From contig JABXHN010000025.1 in NCBI GenBank assembly GCA_013373635.1, positions 1 to 58,907 of the forward strand: a stretch of DNA of 58,907 nt. The letters run 5' to 3'. Under the pieces are notes generated by a model. The model saw only the letters and a program-made list of their open reading frames with translations. It was not told the origin of the DNA and made no database searches. Position 1 is the stretch's first letter. Each line of letters opens with the position of its first letter. Below are positions 24,542 to 34,065 of the stretch, one piece after another. The position numbers were made by a program, and so were the translations under genes. Origin of the DNA: Flavobacteriaceae bacterium. Its GTDB lineage: Bacteria; Bacteroidota; Bacteroidia; Flavobacteriales; Flavobacteriaceae.

Positions 24542-25156
24542 ATGCATATAGCAATCGCTGGAAACATTGGATCTGGAAAAACAACATTGACCAATTTGCT
24601 CGCTAAGCAATTTAATTGGGAACCGCATTTTGAAGAAGTAGATGACAATCCTTACCTGGATGATTTTTACAATCAAATGGAACGTTGGAGTTTTAACCTT
24701 CAGATCTTTTTTCTCAAGAGCAGATACCAACAAATTTTAGAGATCAGAAAAAAAGAAAAGAACGTCATTCAGGATCGAACCATCTATGAGGATGCTTTCA
24801 TCTTTGCTCCCAACCTTCACGCGATGGGACTGATGACCAATAGAGATTTTAAAAACTACTCCGATCTCTTTGAACTGATGGAGAGTTTAATAAATCCTCC
24901 TGACTTACTTATTTACTTAAGAAGTTCGATTCCCAATCTTGTAAAACAAATTCAAACAAGAGGAAGAGATTATGAGAACAGTATTTCTATAGATTATCTA
25001 AGCAGACTTAACGAACGCTATGAAGCTTGGTCTCAGAGTTACACCAAAGGAAAACTCTTGGTTATTGATGTGGACGATTTAGACTTTGTAAACAATCCTG
25101 AACACTTAGGAGAAGTCATCAATAAAATCAACGCTGAAATCAACGGATTATTCTAG
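24542..25156 (+). CDS. Deoxynucleoside kinase (dCK/dGK family), stand-alone
   Basis: 204 residues. The P-loop GNIGSGKT lies at 7-14, with FEEVDDNPYLDDFY after it (substrate-binding Glu). The family DRS-type motif appears as QDRTIYEDAFIFA near residue 80, and a lid with RGRDYE near residue 142. It phosphorylates deoxynucleosides for salvage; base preference is not decidable by eye, with deoxyadenosine/deoxyguanosine or broad specificity possible. The window encodes a second, divergent copy fused to FolK (53753-54892). It is divergent from the GLPGLI gene and shares a bidirectional terminator with hppA. Confidence 0.9.
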   Translation: MHIAIAGNIGSGKTTLTNLLAKQFNWEPHFEEVDDNPYLDDFYNQMERWSFNLQIFFLKSRYQQILEIRKKEKNVIQDRTIYEDAFIFAPNLHAMGLMTNRDFKNYSDLFELMESLINPPDLLIYLRSSIPNLVKQIQTRGRDYENSISIDYLSRLNERYEAWSQSYTKGKLLVIDVDDLDFVNNPEHLGEVINKINAEINGLF

Positions 25157-25226
25157 AGCGTAGCGATAGAAAAATACGTTAGATTATTCTGAATGAAATA
25201 ACAAAACTTAATGATCATAAAAAACA

Positions 25227-25250
25227 AAAGCCCACTTTTCAGTGGGCTTT
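25227..25250. terminator. Bidirectional terminator between the deoxynucleoside kinase and hppA
   Basis: A perfect 9-bp stem, AAAGCCCAC/GTGGGCTTT (25227-25235 with 25242-25250), has a 6-base loop and lies between convergent genes. T-rich sequence follows on both strands, and it is stronger on the minus strand. Confidence 0.85.
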
Positions 25251-25274
25251 GTTGTATATAAGACTAAGTGAATC

Positions 25275-27665
25275 TTAGCTATTTTTCTTTTCTACTCTCA
25301 CTTCGATGATTTCACCATCTGCAGCAGATTCAGCTTCAACTTTTTTAAGTTGTTCTTGAATTTCTGCCTCAGTTCCTTTAACAGTGTAGGTCTTAGTTTG
25401 AGCTTCACCGTCTTTAGTAGTTTGAACAGTGATCGTTGCCTCAGCTAAGTCATCAGAAGAAGTAGCATTTACAGTTACTTCAACTGTGTTATGAGCTTGA
25501 TGAGCCTCAGCTGCATGTCCATTTCCTAAGATTGGAGCAATTACCAAACCAACTAAACAAGTCAATTTGATTAAGATGTTCATTGAAGGTCCAGAAGTAT
25601 CTTTAAATGGATCACCAACAGTATCTCCAGTTACAGCTGCTTTGTGAGCATCAGAACCTTTGTAAGTCATTTCTCCATTAATTTCAACACCAGCTTCAAA
25701 GGATTTCTTAGCGTTATCCCAAGCACCACCAGCATTGTTTTGGAAGATAGCCCACATAACACCAGAAACAGATACACCAGCCATATAACCTCCAAGAGGC
25801 TCAGCACCGAACACCAATCCAATAATAATTGGAGTGATGATGGTAATTAAACCTGGTAAGATCATTTCTTTAAGAGCCGCTTGAGTTGAAATATCAACAC
25901 ATTTAGCGTATTCAGGAGTTCCCTTTCCTTCCATAATTCCAGGGATTTCTCTAAACTGTCTTCTAACTTCTTGTACCATTTCCATCGCAGCTTTTCCAAC
26001 TGATTCCATTGCAAGTGCAGAGAATACTACTGGAATCATACCTCCTACGAATAACATAGCAAGTACATCCGCTTTAAAGATGTTGATACCATCGATACCT
26101 GTAAAGGTAACATAGGCAGCAAAAAGAGCTAATGCAGTAAGTGCAGCAGAAGCAATTGCAAATCCTTTACCAACAGCTGCAGTTGTATTACCAACTGAAT
26201 CTAAGATATCGGTACGCTCACGAACTTCAGGATCTAATTCACTCATCTCAGCAACACCACCAGCGTTGTCAGCAATAGGACCAAAAGCGTCGATAGCTAA
26301 CTGCATTGCAGTAGTAGCCATCATTGCAGAAGCTGCAAGAGCAACTCCGTAGAATCCAGCTAAAGCATAAGAACCATAGATGGCAGCAGCAAATAAGATT
26401 ACAGAAGCAAAGGTAGATTTCATACCTACTGAAAGACCTGCGATAATATTTGTAGCAGCACCAGTTGATGAGTTTTTAACGATATCTAACACAGGCTTCT
26501 TTCCTAAAGAAGTATAGTAAGCAGTTACTGCAGAGATTAAAGCTCCAACAGCAAGTCCAATAAGTGCAGCGTAGAACACGTGTCTTGATGGAACAGCTTT
26601 TAAACCTTCTCCAAAGAAGTTCATTTGTAATGTTTCAGGAAGCATCCAGTCGATTAAGAACCAACTCGCCACCACTGTAAGAGCGATAGCAGCCCAGTTT
26701 CCAGTATCCAATGCTTTTTGAACTTGTGGTTCTTTAGCATCGTTTGAATTAATTTTTACTAAGAAAGTTCCGATGATCGATGCTACAATCCCAACACCAG
26801 CAATAACAATCGGAAGTAAGATTGGTCCCATATTGTTAAATGCATCCGTAAAGCTTGTGGCTGATGACATATCTTTAATCAAGTAATTTCCTAGTACCAT
26901 AGAAGCTAATACAGTAGCTACATAGGAACCGAAAAGGTCAGCTCCCATACCTGCAACATCTCCTACGTTATCACCTACGTTATCAGCAATAGTAGCAGGG
27001 TTACGAGGATCATCCTCTGGAATTCCAGCTTCTACTTTTCCTACAAGGTCAGCTCCAACGTCAGCAGCTTTGGTATAAATTCCACCACCAACACGTGCGA
27101 ACAATGCAATAGACTCAGCTCCTAATGAGAAACCAGCTAAGGTTTCGAGAACTAAAGTCATTTCATCGTAAAAAGAACCACCGTTTCCTAAGAAGATTCC
27201 TAAGAAAACAAAGAAAAGTAAACTAAGTCCAAGTACTGCTAAAGAAGCAACACCTAATCCCATTACAGTTCCTCCACCAAATGATACTTTCAGCGCTTGA
27301 GGTAATGAAGTTTTAGCAGCTTCAGCAGTTCTAGCATTCGCTTCAGTAGCGATACGCATACCGATATTTCCAGCTAGAGCAGATGAAAAAGCTCCGAAAA
27401 TAAATGCTGGAATAATCATCCATGATGTAGTATCTACTATCAATGATATCCCAAATAACGCAGCAGATGCGATGATTACGAATACGAATAACAATCGGTA
27501 TTCAGCTTTTAAGAAAGCAAGTGCTCCCTCTTTAATCGCAGTCGAAATTCCCTGCATTTTTTCATTTCCAGATGCTTGTTTTTTAACCCAAATCATCTTT
27601 GATAACATGAATAATAAACCGATAACTGCAAAAGCTATTGGTATAAAAATTACGTTTGATTCCAT
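25275..27665 (-). CDS. hppA: Membrane-bound ion-pumping pyrophosphatase (K+-dependent type)
   Basis: 796 residues with about 16 transmembrane helices. The catalytic signatures are DDPRNPATIADNVGDNVGD and, later, GDTVGDPFKDTSGPS. It couples pyrophosphate hydrolysis to H+ and/or Na+ transport. The motif GNTTAAVGKG carries Ala where K+-independent members have Lys, so K+-stimulated activity is expected; many such enzymes pump Na+, but ion choice is not settled by this. After the last helix (ILGNGHAAEAHQAH) there is an extra acidic soluble tail of about 80 residues (about 717-796) rich in Glu, Asp and Thr. It is preceded by a promoter and ends at a shared terminator. Confidence 0.95.
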   Translation of the reverse strand: MESNVIFIPIAFAVIGLLFMLSKMIWVKKQASGNEKMQGISTAIKEGALAFLKAEYRLLFVFVIIASAALFGISLIVDTTSWMIIPAFIFGAFSSALAGNIGMRIATEANARTAEAAKTSLPQALKVSFGGGTVMGLGVASLAVLGLSLLFFVFLGIFLGNGGSFYDEMTLVLETLAGFSLGAESIALFARVGGGIYTKAADVGADLVGKVEAGIPEDDPRNPATIADNVGDNVGDVAGMGADLFGSYVATVLASMVLGNYLIKDMSSATSFTDAFNNMGPILLPIVIAGVGIVASIIGTFLVKINSNDAKEPQVQKALDTGNWAAIALTVVASWFLIDWMLPETLQMNFFGEGLKAVPSRHVFYAALIGLAVGALISAVTAYYTSLGKKPVLDIVKNSSTGAATNIIAGLSVGMKSTFASVILFAAAIYGSYALAGFYGVALAASAMMATTAMQLAIDAFGPIADNAGGVAEMSELDPEVRERTDILDSVGNTTAAVGKGFAIASAALTALALFAAYVTFTGIDGINIFKADVLAMLFVGGMIPVVFSALAMESVGKAAMEMVQEVRRQFREIPGIMEGKGTPEYAKCVDISTQAALKEMILPGLITIITPIIIGLVFGAEPLGGYMAGVSVSGVMWAIFQNNAGGAWDNAKKSFEAGVEINGEMTYKGSDAHKAAVTGDTVGDPFKDTSGPSMNILIKLTCLVGLVIAPILGNGHAAEAHQAHNTVEVTVNATSSDDLAEATITVQTTKDGEAQTKTYTVKGTEAEIQEQLKKVEAESAADGEIIEVRVEKKNS

Positions 27666-27690
27666 TTTATATATTTAGTTTAAAGTGGCG

Positions 27691-27698
27691 CAAAAGTA
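27691..27698 (-). promoter_or_regulatory. Candidate -7 box of hppA
   Basis: Minus-strand TACTTTTG is a perfect TAnnTTTG box 25 bases before the hppA ATG. The -33 position holds a T-rich stretch rather than a clean TTG. Confidence 0.5.
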
Positions 27699-27782
27699 AT
27701 GATTTCAATTCGAAACTAAAACTAATTTTTGCAATAAAAAGCAAGAAATCCCTGCAATTCAAATTGTTATCAAGGATCTTTT

Positions 27783-27813
27783 AAAACAAAAAGAGCTGAC
27801 ATCTGCCAGCTCT
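27783..27813 (-). terminator. Intrinsic terminator of pdhB
   Basis: AGAGCTG/CAGCTCT (27813-27807 with 27798-27792 on the minus strand) forms a 7-bp stem with an 8-base loop, followed by a U-rich tract. It lies 25 bases after the pdhB stop and ends that transcript before hppA. Confidence 0.8.
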
Positions 27814-27837
27814 AATTTTTAAATGAAAGGTGATACC

Positions 27838-28815
27838 TTATTTATACAACACCTTTTTTACTGCTTTAATTACATCCTCTGCACCAGGAAGCCACTCTTT
27901 GAAAAGAGCTGCAGAGTATGGAGCTGGTGTATCAGCAGTGTTAATTTTTATCACAGGAGCATCTAAATAATCAAATGCTTTATCCTGTACTTGATAGGTG
28001 ATTTCAGAAGCGACATTTGCAAATGGCCAAGCTTCTTCAAGAATCACCAATCTATTTGTTTTCTTAACCGACTCGATGATACAGTTGATATCCATTGGAC
28101 GCACTGTTCTCAAATCGATCACTTCGATAGAAATACCTTCTTTTTCAAGAGCATCGGCAGCTATATGAGCTTCTTTGATGATTTTACCAAAAGAAACAAC
28201 TGTTACATCAGTTCCAGTTCTAACTACATCAGCAACTCCTAGTGGAATGGTGTATTCACCTTCTGGCACCTCACCCTTATCTCCGTACATCTGTTCTGAT
28301 TCCATAAAGATTACTGGATCAGGGTCCTGAATAGAAGCTTTCAATAATCCTTTCGCATCTCTTGGATTCGAGGGAACTACTACTTTAAGACCTGGAGTAT
28401 TTGCAAACCAGTTTTCAAAAGCTTGAGAGTGAGTCGCTGCTAATTGACCTGCAGAAGCCGTAGGACCTCTAAATACAATCGGACAATTAAGCTGACCTCC
28501 AGACATTTGACGAATTTTTGCTGCATTATTGATAATTTGATCAATACCAACTAAGGCAAAGTTAAATGTCATAAATTCAACGATCGGCTTATTACCGTTC
28601 ATCGCAGATCCAACAGCGATACCAGCAAATCCAAGTTCTGAAATTGGAGTATCTAAAACGCGATCAGGACCGAACTCGTCTAACATTCCTTTTGATGCTT
28701 TATAAGCACCGTTATATTCAGCTACTTCTTCACCTAAAAGGTAAACTGTAGGGTCTTTTCTCATTTCTTCAGACATAGCTTCTGCTATTGCCTCTCTAAA
28801 TTGTAGTGTTTTCAT
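27838..28815 (-). CDS. pdhB: Pyruvate dehydrogenase E1 component, beta subunit
   Basis: 325 residues. It has the transketolase pyrimidine-binding domain (about 1-180; LLGEEVAEYNGAYKASKGM, GIAVGSAMNG, HSQAFENWFANTPGLKVV) and a C-terminal transketolase domain (about 195-320). It pairs with an E1-alpha subunit to decarboxylate pyruvate for acetyl-CoA. No E1-alpha, E2 or E3 gene is in the window, and the gene has its own promoter and terminator, so it is monocistronic here. A branched-chain 2-oxoacid E1-beta is a lesser alternative. An unusually good Shine-Dalgarno-like AAGGAG lies about 9 bases before the ATG. Confidence 0.92.
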   Translation of the reverse strand: MKTLQFREAIAEAMSEEMRKDPTVYLLGEEVAEYNGAYKASKGMLDEFGPDRVLDTPISELGFAGIAVGSAMNGNKPIVEFMTFNFALVGIDQIINNAAKIRQMSGGQLNCPIVFRGPTASAGQLAATHSQAFENWFANTPGLKVVVPSNPRDAKGLLKASIQDPDPVIFMESEQMYGDKGEVPEGEYTIPLGVADVVRTGTDVTVVSFGKIIKEAHIAADALEKEGISIEVIDLRTVRPMDINCIIESVKKTNRLVILEEAWPFANVASEITYQVQDKAFDYLDAPVIKINTADTPAPYSAALFKEWLPGAEDVIKAVKKVLYK

Positions 28816-28844
28816 CTATGTGGACTCCTTAATTAAAGTGGGAA

Positions 28845-28852
28845 CAAAAATA
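28845..28852 (-). promoter_or_regulatory. Candidate -7 box of pdhB
   Basis: Minus-strand TATTTTTG (TAnnTTTG) lies 29 bases before the pdhB ATG. The transcript would include an AAGGAG sequence at about 28830-28825. Confidence 0.5.
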
Positions 28853-28932
28853 GTGAATTAATAAAACATTTACGAACTAAATTTGGCTAAAAAATAATCC
28901 TATGCATGCATAATAAATTGAAATAAAATGCT

Positions 28933-28940
28933 TATATTTG
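28933..28940 (+). promoter_or_regulatory. Candidate -7 box of the etfBA transcript
   Basis: TATATTTG, a perfect TAnnTTTG box, lies 40 bases before the etfB ATG. A TTG at 28918-28920 is too close to be a standard -33 element. Confidence 0.5.
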
Positions 28941-28978
28941 ATAGTAAACATGATTGCAAACAATTTAACCCTTAAGAG

Positions 28979-29725
28979 ATGAAAATACTCGTATGCATTA
29001 GTAATGTTCCCGACACTACTTCTAAGATAAATTTCAAGGACAACAATACTCAATTCGACACCACAGCTGTTCAATTTGTCATCAATCCAAATGATGAATT
29101 TGGGCTCACTAGAGCTATGTGGTTTAAAGAAAAATCTGGGGCAAGTATCGATGTGATCTCTGTAGGAGACGCTTCTGTTGAAGCTTCATTGAGAAAGGCG
29201 CTAGCTATTGGAGCTGATGCTGCCATTCGAATCGATACAATTCCAAAGGACGGTTTTAGTGTTGCAACTGAAATCGCAGCCGTCATTAAAGACAAGAATT
29301 ACGACTTGATTATCGCTGGAAGAGAATCCATCGATTACAATGGAGGAATGGTGCCTGGAATACTAGCCCATTTATTGGGATACGAGTTTATCAATAAGTG
29401 TACCGCTTTAGAAGTAGAAGGTTCTACTGTAAAAGCAGAACGCGAAATTGAAGGAGGAAAAGAGGTTCTATCTAGTAGTCTACCTTTAGTAATTGGAGGT
29501 CAAAAAGGACTTGTAGAGGAAAAAGATTTAAAAATTCCCAATATGAGAGGAATTATGACTGCTCGATCAAAACCTCTTGAAGTCATCACACCTCAAGGGA
29601 CGGCTGAACTGTCAACAGATGTCACTTTTGACAAACCTGAAACAAAATCCGACATCACTATGATCCCTGCTGATCAATTAGATTTACTTATCAACCATTT
29701 ACACAACGACGCTAAAGTCATTTAA
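28979..29725 (+). CDS. etfB: Electron transfer flavoprotein beta subunit
   Basis: 248 residues. It begins MKILVCISNVPDTTSKINF and includes FVINPNDEFGLTRAMWF, AIGADAAIRID and AGRESIDYNGGMVPGILAHLLG. The adenine-nucleotide (AMP) binding loop is typical of EtfB. With EtfA it passes electrons from acyl-CoA and other dehydrogenases to the quinone pool through ETF:quinone oxidoreductase. etfA follows after 11 bases. No acyl-CoA dehydrogenase gene is seen adjacent. Confidence 0.95.
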   Translation: MKILVCISNVPDTTSKINFKDNNTQFDTTAVQFVINPNDEFGLTRAMWFKEKSGASIDVISVGDASVEASLRKALAIGADAAIRIDTIPKDGFSVATEIAAVIKDKNYDLIIAGRESIDYNGGMVPGILAHLLGYEFINKCTALEVEGSTVKAEREIEGGKEVLSSSLPLVIGGQKGLVEEKDLKIPNMRGIMTARSKPLEVITPQGTAELSTDVTFDKPETKSDITMIPADQLDLLINHLHNDAKVI

Positions 29726-29736
29726 TATAAGTCATT

Positions 29737-30681
29737 ATGTCTGTACTCGCATTTATAGAATCCAACAACGGAAGCTTTAAAAAAAGTGATTTAGAAGTTG
29801 CCTCATATGCTGCAGCATTAGCCGCAGCCACGAATACTGAAGCCATCGCACTAGTATTCAACTCTGATGATTGTAGCCCATTGGGAACTTACGGTATTTC
29901 TAAAGCTCTTAAAGTATCCACTGAGCAGTTCAACGCATCTTCATATGCGGCGACTATCGAGGTTGCTACAACCCAAGAAGCTGCTACCGTACTAATTTGT
30001 TCATCGAGTTCAAATTCGAAATATATCGCCCCATTAGTTGCAGCATCTCTTAAAGCTGCATATGTTCCAAATGTAATCGCCTTACCAGAATCTGGAACAT
30101 ATCCTCGCAATGTATTTAGCAACAAAGGAATAGCTCACACAAAGGTCAACAGTGAACTTTCCATTATCGGAATTGCTCCTAACACTTATGGAGTTCACGA
30201 GAACCCTACCCAAATAAATCAAATAGATTTTAATCTTGTTTCTTCTAGTTCAAAAACTCAAAGCACTTCGACTGAAACAGCTTCTGATAAAATTTCTATT
30301 GCAGATGCCGATATCGTTGTATCAGCAGGAAGAGGACTCAAAGGCCCTGAAAACTGGGGAATGATCGAAGAACTCGCACAAGTTTTGGGCGCTGCTACTG
30401 CCTGCTCTAAACCCGTATCTGATATGGGGTGGAGACCACATTCTGAGCACGTAGGACAAACCGGTAAACCAGTTTCATGTAATCTTTATTTCGCGATTGG
30501 AATCTCTGGAGCCATTCAACATCTCGCAGGTGTGAGTGCTTCTAAAACCAAGGTTGTGATCAACACAGACCCTGAAGCTCCTTTCTTTAAAGCAGCCGAT
30601 TACGGTATTGTTGGTGATGCCTTTGAAGTAGTACCTCAACTTATTGAAAAATTAAAAGCTTTTAAAAGTGAAAACAGCTGA
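29737..30681 (+). CDS. etfA: Electron transfer flavoprotein alpha subunit
   Basis: 314 residues. The C-terminal FAD domain is clear: VVSAGRGLKGPENWGMIEEL, SDMGWRPHSEHVGQTGKPV (FAD-contacting Arg/Ser/Gln), IAIGISGAIQH-like YFAIGISGAIQHLAG, and a late NTDPEAPFFKAADYGIVGD. The N-terminal half is a Rossmann-like domain with many Ala residues. It binds the FAD cofactor and partners EtfB. It is followed 41 bases later by the bifunctional nuclease gene on the same strand. Confidence 0.95.
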   Translation: MSVLAFIESNNGSFKKSDLEVASYAAALAAATNTEAIALVFNSDDCSPLGTYGISKALKVSTEQFNASSYAATIEVATTQEAATVLICSSSSNSKYIAPLVAASLKAAYVPNVIALPESGTYPRNVFSNKGIAHTKVNSELSIIGIAPNTYGVHENPTQINQIDFNLVSSSSKTQSTSTETASDKISIADADIVVSAGRGLKGPENWGMIEELAQVLGAATACSKPVSDMGWRPHSEHVGQTGKPVSCNLYFAIGISGAIQHLAGVSASKTKVVINTDPEAPFFKAADYGIVGDAFEVVPQLIEKLKAFKSENS

Positions 30682-30722
30682 GATTTTTCTATATTGTTTA
30701 GCTGAAAAAGCAGTAGTTATAA

Positions 30723-31325
30723 ATGAATCTGGTTCCCTTAAAAATAAAAGGAATTTCCTATAGCCAAACGCAAAATGGGGCCTATGCCCTTATATTGACT
30801 GAAATCGATGGTGAGCGAAAATTACCAATTGTAATTGGAGCTTTTGAAGCACAATCCATTGCAATTGCACTTGAAAAAGACATCAAACCACCAAGACCTT
30901 TAACTCATGATTTATTCAAATCATTTGCAAAGCGATTTGACATTCAATTAAAAAAGGTCATCATTCACAAATTAGTAGACGGAGTATTCTATGCGAGTAT
31001 TGTATGTCATAAAGATGGCCAAGAAGAAGTTTTAGACGCTAGAACCTCAGATGCAATTGCTTTAGCTCTTAGATTTGATACTTCCATATTCACCTATGAA
31101 AGTATCCTAGAACAAGCTGGGATCATACTCGACGTAAAGGAGGCAGATCCTAAAAAAATTGAAGCCTACAAACAACCTCAACAATTACCACAAGACACCA
31201 AAGCAGATCCCTCTCTGAGTAAGCTTTCACTTGATAAACTCAAAGAAGCACTAGAACAAGCAGTTCAAATGGAAGACTACGAATACGCAGCTGCCATCAG
31301 GGATGAAATTTCCAAACGCAATTAA
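30723..31325 (+). CDS. Bifunctional nuclease family protein (DUF151) with UVR-like C-terminal motif
   Basis: 200 residues. An N-terminal DUF151/BFN domain (about 1-135) contains IVIGAFEAQSIAIALE and ARTSDAIALALRFD. A C-terminal helical hairpin (about 160-200; SLDKLKEALEQAVQMEDYEYAAAIRDEI) has the form of the UvrB/UvrC interaction motif. Plant members of the family have been described with DNase/RNase activity; the role in bacteria is unclear. It is followed 3 bases later by the nucleoside transporter, so the two are probably cotranscribed. Confidence 0.9.
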   Translation: MNLVPLKIKGISYSQTQNGAYALILTEIDGERKLPIVIGAFEAQSIAIALEKDIKPPRPLTHDLFKSFAKRFDIQLKKVIIHKLVDGVFYASIVCHKDGQEEVLDARTSDAIALALRFDTSIFTYESILEQAGIILDVKEADPKKIEAYKQPQQLPQDTKADPSLSKLSLDKLKEALEQAVQMEDYEYAAAIRDEISKRN

Positions 31326-31328
31326 CTT

Positions 31329-32669
31329 ATGATCCCATTACAAAGTCAATTAATTCCATCCGAATCCTTTAGCAGTATCAGCCTTTTAAAAGGAGTTGTT
31401 GGAATGCTCGTTATTATCGCTATCGCCTATGTGTTTTCATCTAACAGAAAAGCCATCGTTTGGAAAACCGTTGGTATTGGATTGGGGCTTCAACTCATAC
31501 TCGCGATCGGTGTTCTTAAAATATCTTGGGTTCAAAGTTTTTTTAATGCTATCGGTAGTCTCTTTGTAGCAGTACTCGATTACACCATAGTTGGATCAAA
31601 ATTTCTTTTAGGGAATCTCCTAGATGCCTCTGATCCTTCCATTGGATATATCTTTGCCTTTCAAATATTACCAACGATTATTTTCTTTTCAGCACTGACC
31701 TCCGTATTGTTTTATTTGGGAGTTATCCAAAAGGTTGTAAAGGGATTGGCTTGGCTTCTCACTAAATCCTTAGGGATATCTGGACCTGAAAGTCTTTCAG
31801 TGGCTGGTAATATTTTCCTTGGACAAACTGAGGCTCCTCTGATGATCAAAGCTTATTTAGAAAAAATGAATAAGTCAGAAATTCTATTGGTGATGATCGG
31901 TGGAATGGCTACAGTTGCAGGAGGAGTGTTGGCTGCTTATATTGGATTTTTAGGCGGAGAAGATCCTGAAACTAGACTCATGTTTGCAAGGCATTTGATT
32001 GCAGCCTCTGTAATGGCTGCTCCAGGAGCCATTGTCGTATCGAAGATTCTACACCCTCAAACAGAAGAAATCAGTCAAGATTTGAGTGTATCACAACAAA
32101 AAATTGGATCCAACTTATTGGATGCCATATCCAATGGAACCACTGAAGGATTAAAGCTTGCACTAAATGTGGGAGGTATGCTCCTAGTTTTTGTCGCTTT
32201 TATCGCCATGATGAATGGATTGTTGGATTGGATTGGAACCATAACCAACACCAATGATCTTATTGCAAATAACACTGCCTTTGAAGGACTCTCTCTCGAA
32301 GCTATCATGGGAACAATTTTTGCTCCACTCATGTGGCTTATTGGAGTTGCTAGAGAAGATATCGCACTAATGGGACAACTTTTAGGTATCAAATTAGCCT
32401 CTAGTGAATTCGTAGCCTATACACAACTTGCCACCTTAAAAGATGTAGCTTCTTCCATTCACTTTAGTTATAATAAATCAGTGATTATGGCAACTTATAT
32501 GCTTTGTGGATTTGCAAATTTTGCTTCGATTGGAATTCAAATTGGAGGAATTGGATCTCTCGCTCCAAATCAGCGAAAAACACTTTCTAAATTCGGAATG
32601 AAAGCAGTCCTTGGAGGAACTTTAGCCTCCCTTTTATCTGCGACCATTGCCGGAATGATTTTGGGATAA
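31329..32669 (+). CDS. Concentrative nucleoside transporter (NupC/CNT family)
   Basis: 446 residues with about 10-12 hydrophobic segments. CNT-family motifs include LGISGPESLSVAGNIFLGQTEAP (about 151-173), which holds the conserved Gly-Gln-Thr-Glu nucleoside-binding stretch, and later CGFANFASIGIQIGGIG. It imports nucleosides by symport with H+ or Na+. It lies upstream of thyA and folA; with the deoxynucleoside kinases elsewhere in the window this supports a salvage route for deoxynucleosides. Confidence 0.93.
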   Translation: MIPLQSQLIPSESFSSISLLKGVVGMLVIIAIAYVFSSNRKAIVWKTVGIGLGLQLILAIGVLKISWVQSFFNAIGSLFVAVLDYTIVGSKFLLGNLLDASDPSIGYIFAFQILPTIIFFSALTSVLFYLGVIQKVVKGLAWLLTKSLGISGPESLSVAGNIFLGQTEAPLMIKAYLEKMNKSEILLVMIGGMATVAGGVLAAYIGFLGGEDPETRLMFARHLIAASVMAAPGAIVVSKILHPQTEEISQDLSVSQQKIGSNLLDAISNGTTEGLKLALNVGGMLLVFVAFIAMMNGLLDWIGTITNTNDLIANNTAFEGLSLEAIMGTIFAPLMWLIGVAREDIALMGQLLGIKLASSEFVAYTQLATLKDVASSIHFSYNKSVIMATYMLCGFANFASIGIQIGGIGSLAPNQRKTLSKFGMKAVLGGTLASLLSATIAGMILG

Positions 32670-32743
32670 AAAGTTGATAAATTGTTGGTAATTGACCACC
32701 TCCAATCTTAGTTCACACCGATTGAATTCCTAAATTTACCCCT

Positions 32744-33568
32744 ATGAAGCAATATCACGACTTACTCAAGCACGTTCTAGAAAACGGCATCGAAAAAGGA
32801 GATCGAACAGGGACGGGAACCAAAAGTGTTTTTGGTTATCAAATGCGATTTGACCTATCAGAAGGATTTCCAATGGTAACAACCAAAAAACTTCATTTAA
32901 AGTCAATCATATACGAACTTCTTTGGTTTATAGCTGGAGATACCAATATTGAATATCTTCAAGAAAACGGCGTTCGAATTTGGAATGAATGGGCCGATGA
33001 AAAGGGTGATTTAGGACCAGTGTACGGAGCTCAATGGAGAAACTGGAACGGTGATGGTATCGATCAGATCAAAAACCTCATCGAAGGATTAAAAAACAAC
33101 CCCGACAGTAGAAGACATATGGTTTCTGCTTGGAACCCTTCAGTGATGCCTGATACTTCAGTATCCTTTTCAGAAAATGTAGCTAACGGTAAAGCCGCAC
33201 TTCCACCATGCCATGCATTTTTTCAATTCTATGTGGCTGACGGAAAACTATCTTGCCAGCTTTACCAACGTTCAGCAGATATCTTTTTAGGAGTTCCATT
33301 TAATATTGCTTCCTATGCCCTATTCACTATGATGGTCGCTCAAGTGTGCGGTTATGAGTATGGGGATTTTGTCCACAGTTTTGGAGATGCACACATCTAC
33401 AACAACCATATGGAACAAATAGAGTTGCAACTCAGTAGAGAACCAAGACCGCTTCCTCAAATGAAAATCAATCCAGATATCAAAGATATCTTTGAGTTTA
33501 AATTTGAAGACTTTAGTCTAGAAAACTACGATCCTCACCCTCACATCAAGGGTAAGGTAGCTATATAA
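32744..33568 (+). CDS. thyA: Thymidylate synthase ThyA
   Basis: 274 residues. Catalytic Cys156 lies in [12 protein letters not shown]. Other conserved stretches are [11 protein letters not shown] (phosphate Arg), [29 protein letters not shown] and [14 protein letters not shown]. It makes dTMP from dUMP using methylene-THF, yielding dihydrofolate that the next gene recycles. The gap to folA is 2 bases. Confidence 0.97.
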   Translation: MKQYHDLLKHVLENGIEKGDRTGTGTKSVFGYQMRFDLSEGFPMVTTKKLHLKSIIYELLWFIAGDTNIEYLQENGVRIWNEWADEKGDLGPVYGAQWRNWNGDGIDQIKNLIEGLKNNPDSRRHMVSAWNPSVMPDTSVSFSENVANGKAALPPCHAFFQFYVADGKLSCQLYQRSADIFLGVPFNIASYALFTMMVAQVCGYEYGDFVHSFGDAHIYNNHMEQIELQLSREPRPLPQMKINPDIKDIFEFKFEDFSLENYDPHPHIKGKVAI

Positions 33569-33570
33569 GT

Positions 33571-34065
33571 ATGAGGGAACTGATTCTAATTGCAGCTGTA
33601 GGCAACAACAATGTCCTTGGCAAAGACAACAAGCTCTTGTGGCATTTGCCGGATGACTTTAAGCACTTTAAGGAGTCTACGATGGGGCACCCGATGTTGA
33701 TGGGACGAAAAACCTTTGAGAGTTTACCTGGAGTCCTAGCTAACCGAAAGCATCTAATCATTAGCAGAGACCTCAACTATACCATTGAAAATCAAAATTG
33801 CAGTGTTGTTCATTCTATTGAGCAGGGCCTGGAAGAGTGTAAAGAATTTCGAAATGTATTTGTGATTGGAGGTGGTCAAATCTATGCACAATGTATTGAA
33901 ATTGCGACTAAAATCATACTTACAAGGGTTAATGGGGATTTTGAAGCTGATACCTATTTCCCAACTATTGATGAGTCACTTTGGAAACAAACTGAATCCA
34001 TCTACCATCCAAAAGACGCCAAACACGCATTTGATTTTACGATTGAAACTTACGTGAGGAGGTAA
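33571..34065 (+). CDS. folA: Dihydrofolate reductase
   Basis: 164 residues. It has AAVGNNNVLGKDNKLLWHLPDDFKHFK (catalytic Asp in LPDD), MGRKTFESLP and VIGGGQIYAQ, all typical of DHFR. It regenerates tetrahydrofolate from the dihydrofolate produced by ThyA, encoded 2 bases upstream. Its 3' end overlaps the convergent murI gene by 16 bases. Confidence 0.96.
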   Translation: MRELILIAAVGNNNVLGKDNKLLWHLPDDFKHFKESTMGHPMLMGRKTFESLPGVLANRKHLIISRDLNYTIENQNCSVVHSIEQGLEECKEFRNVFVIGGGQIYAQCIEIATKIILTRVNGDFEADTYFPTIDESLWKQTESIYHPKDAKHAFDFTIETYVRR

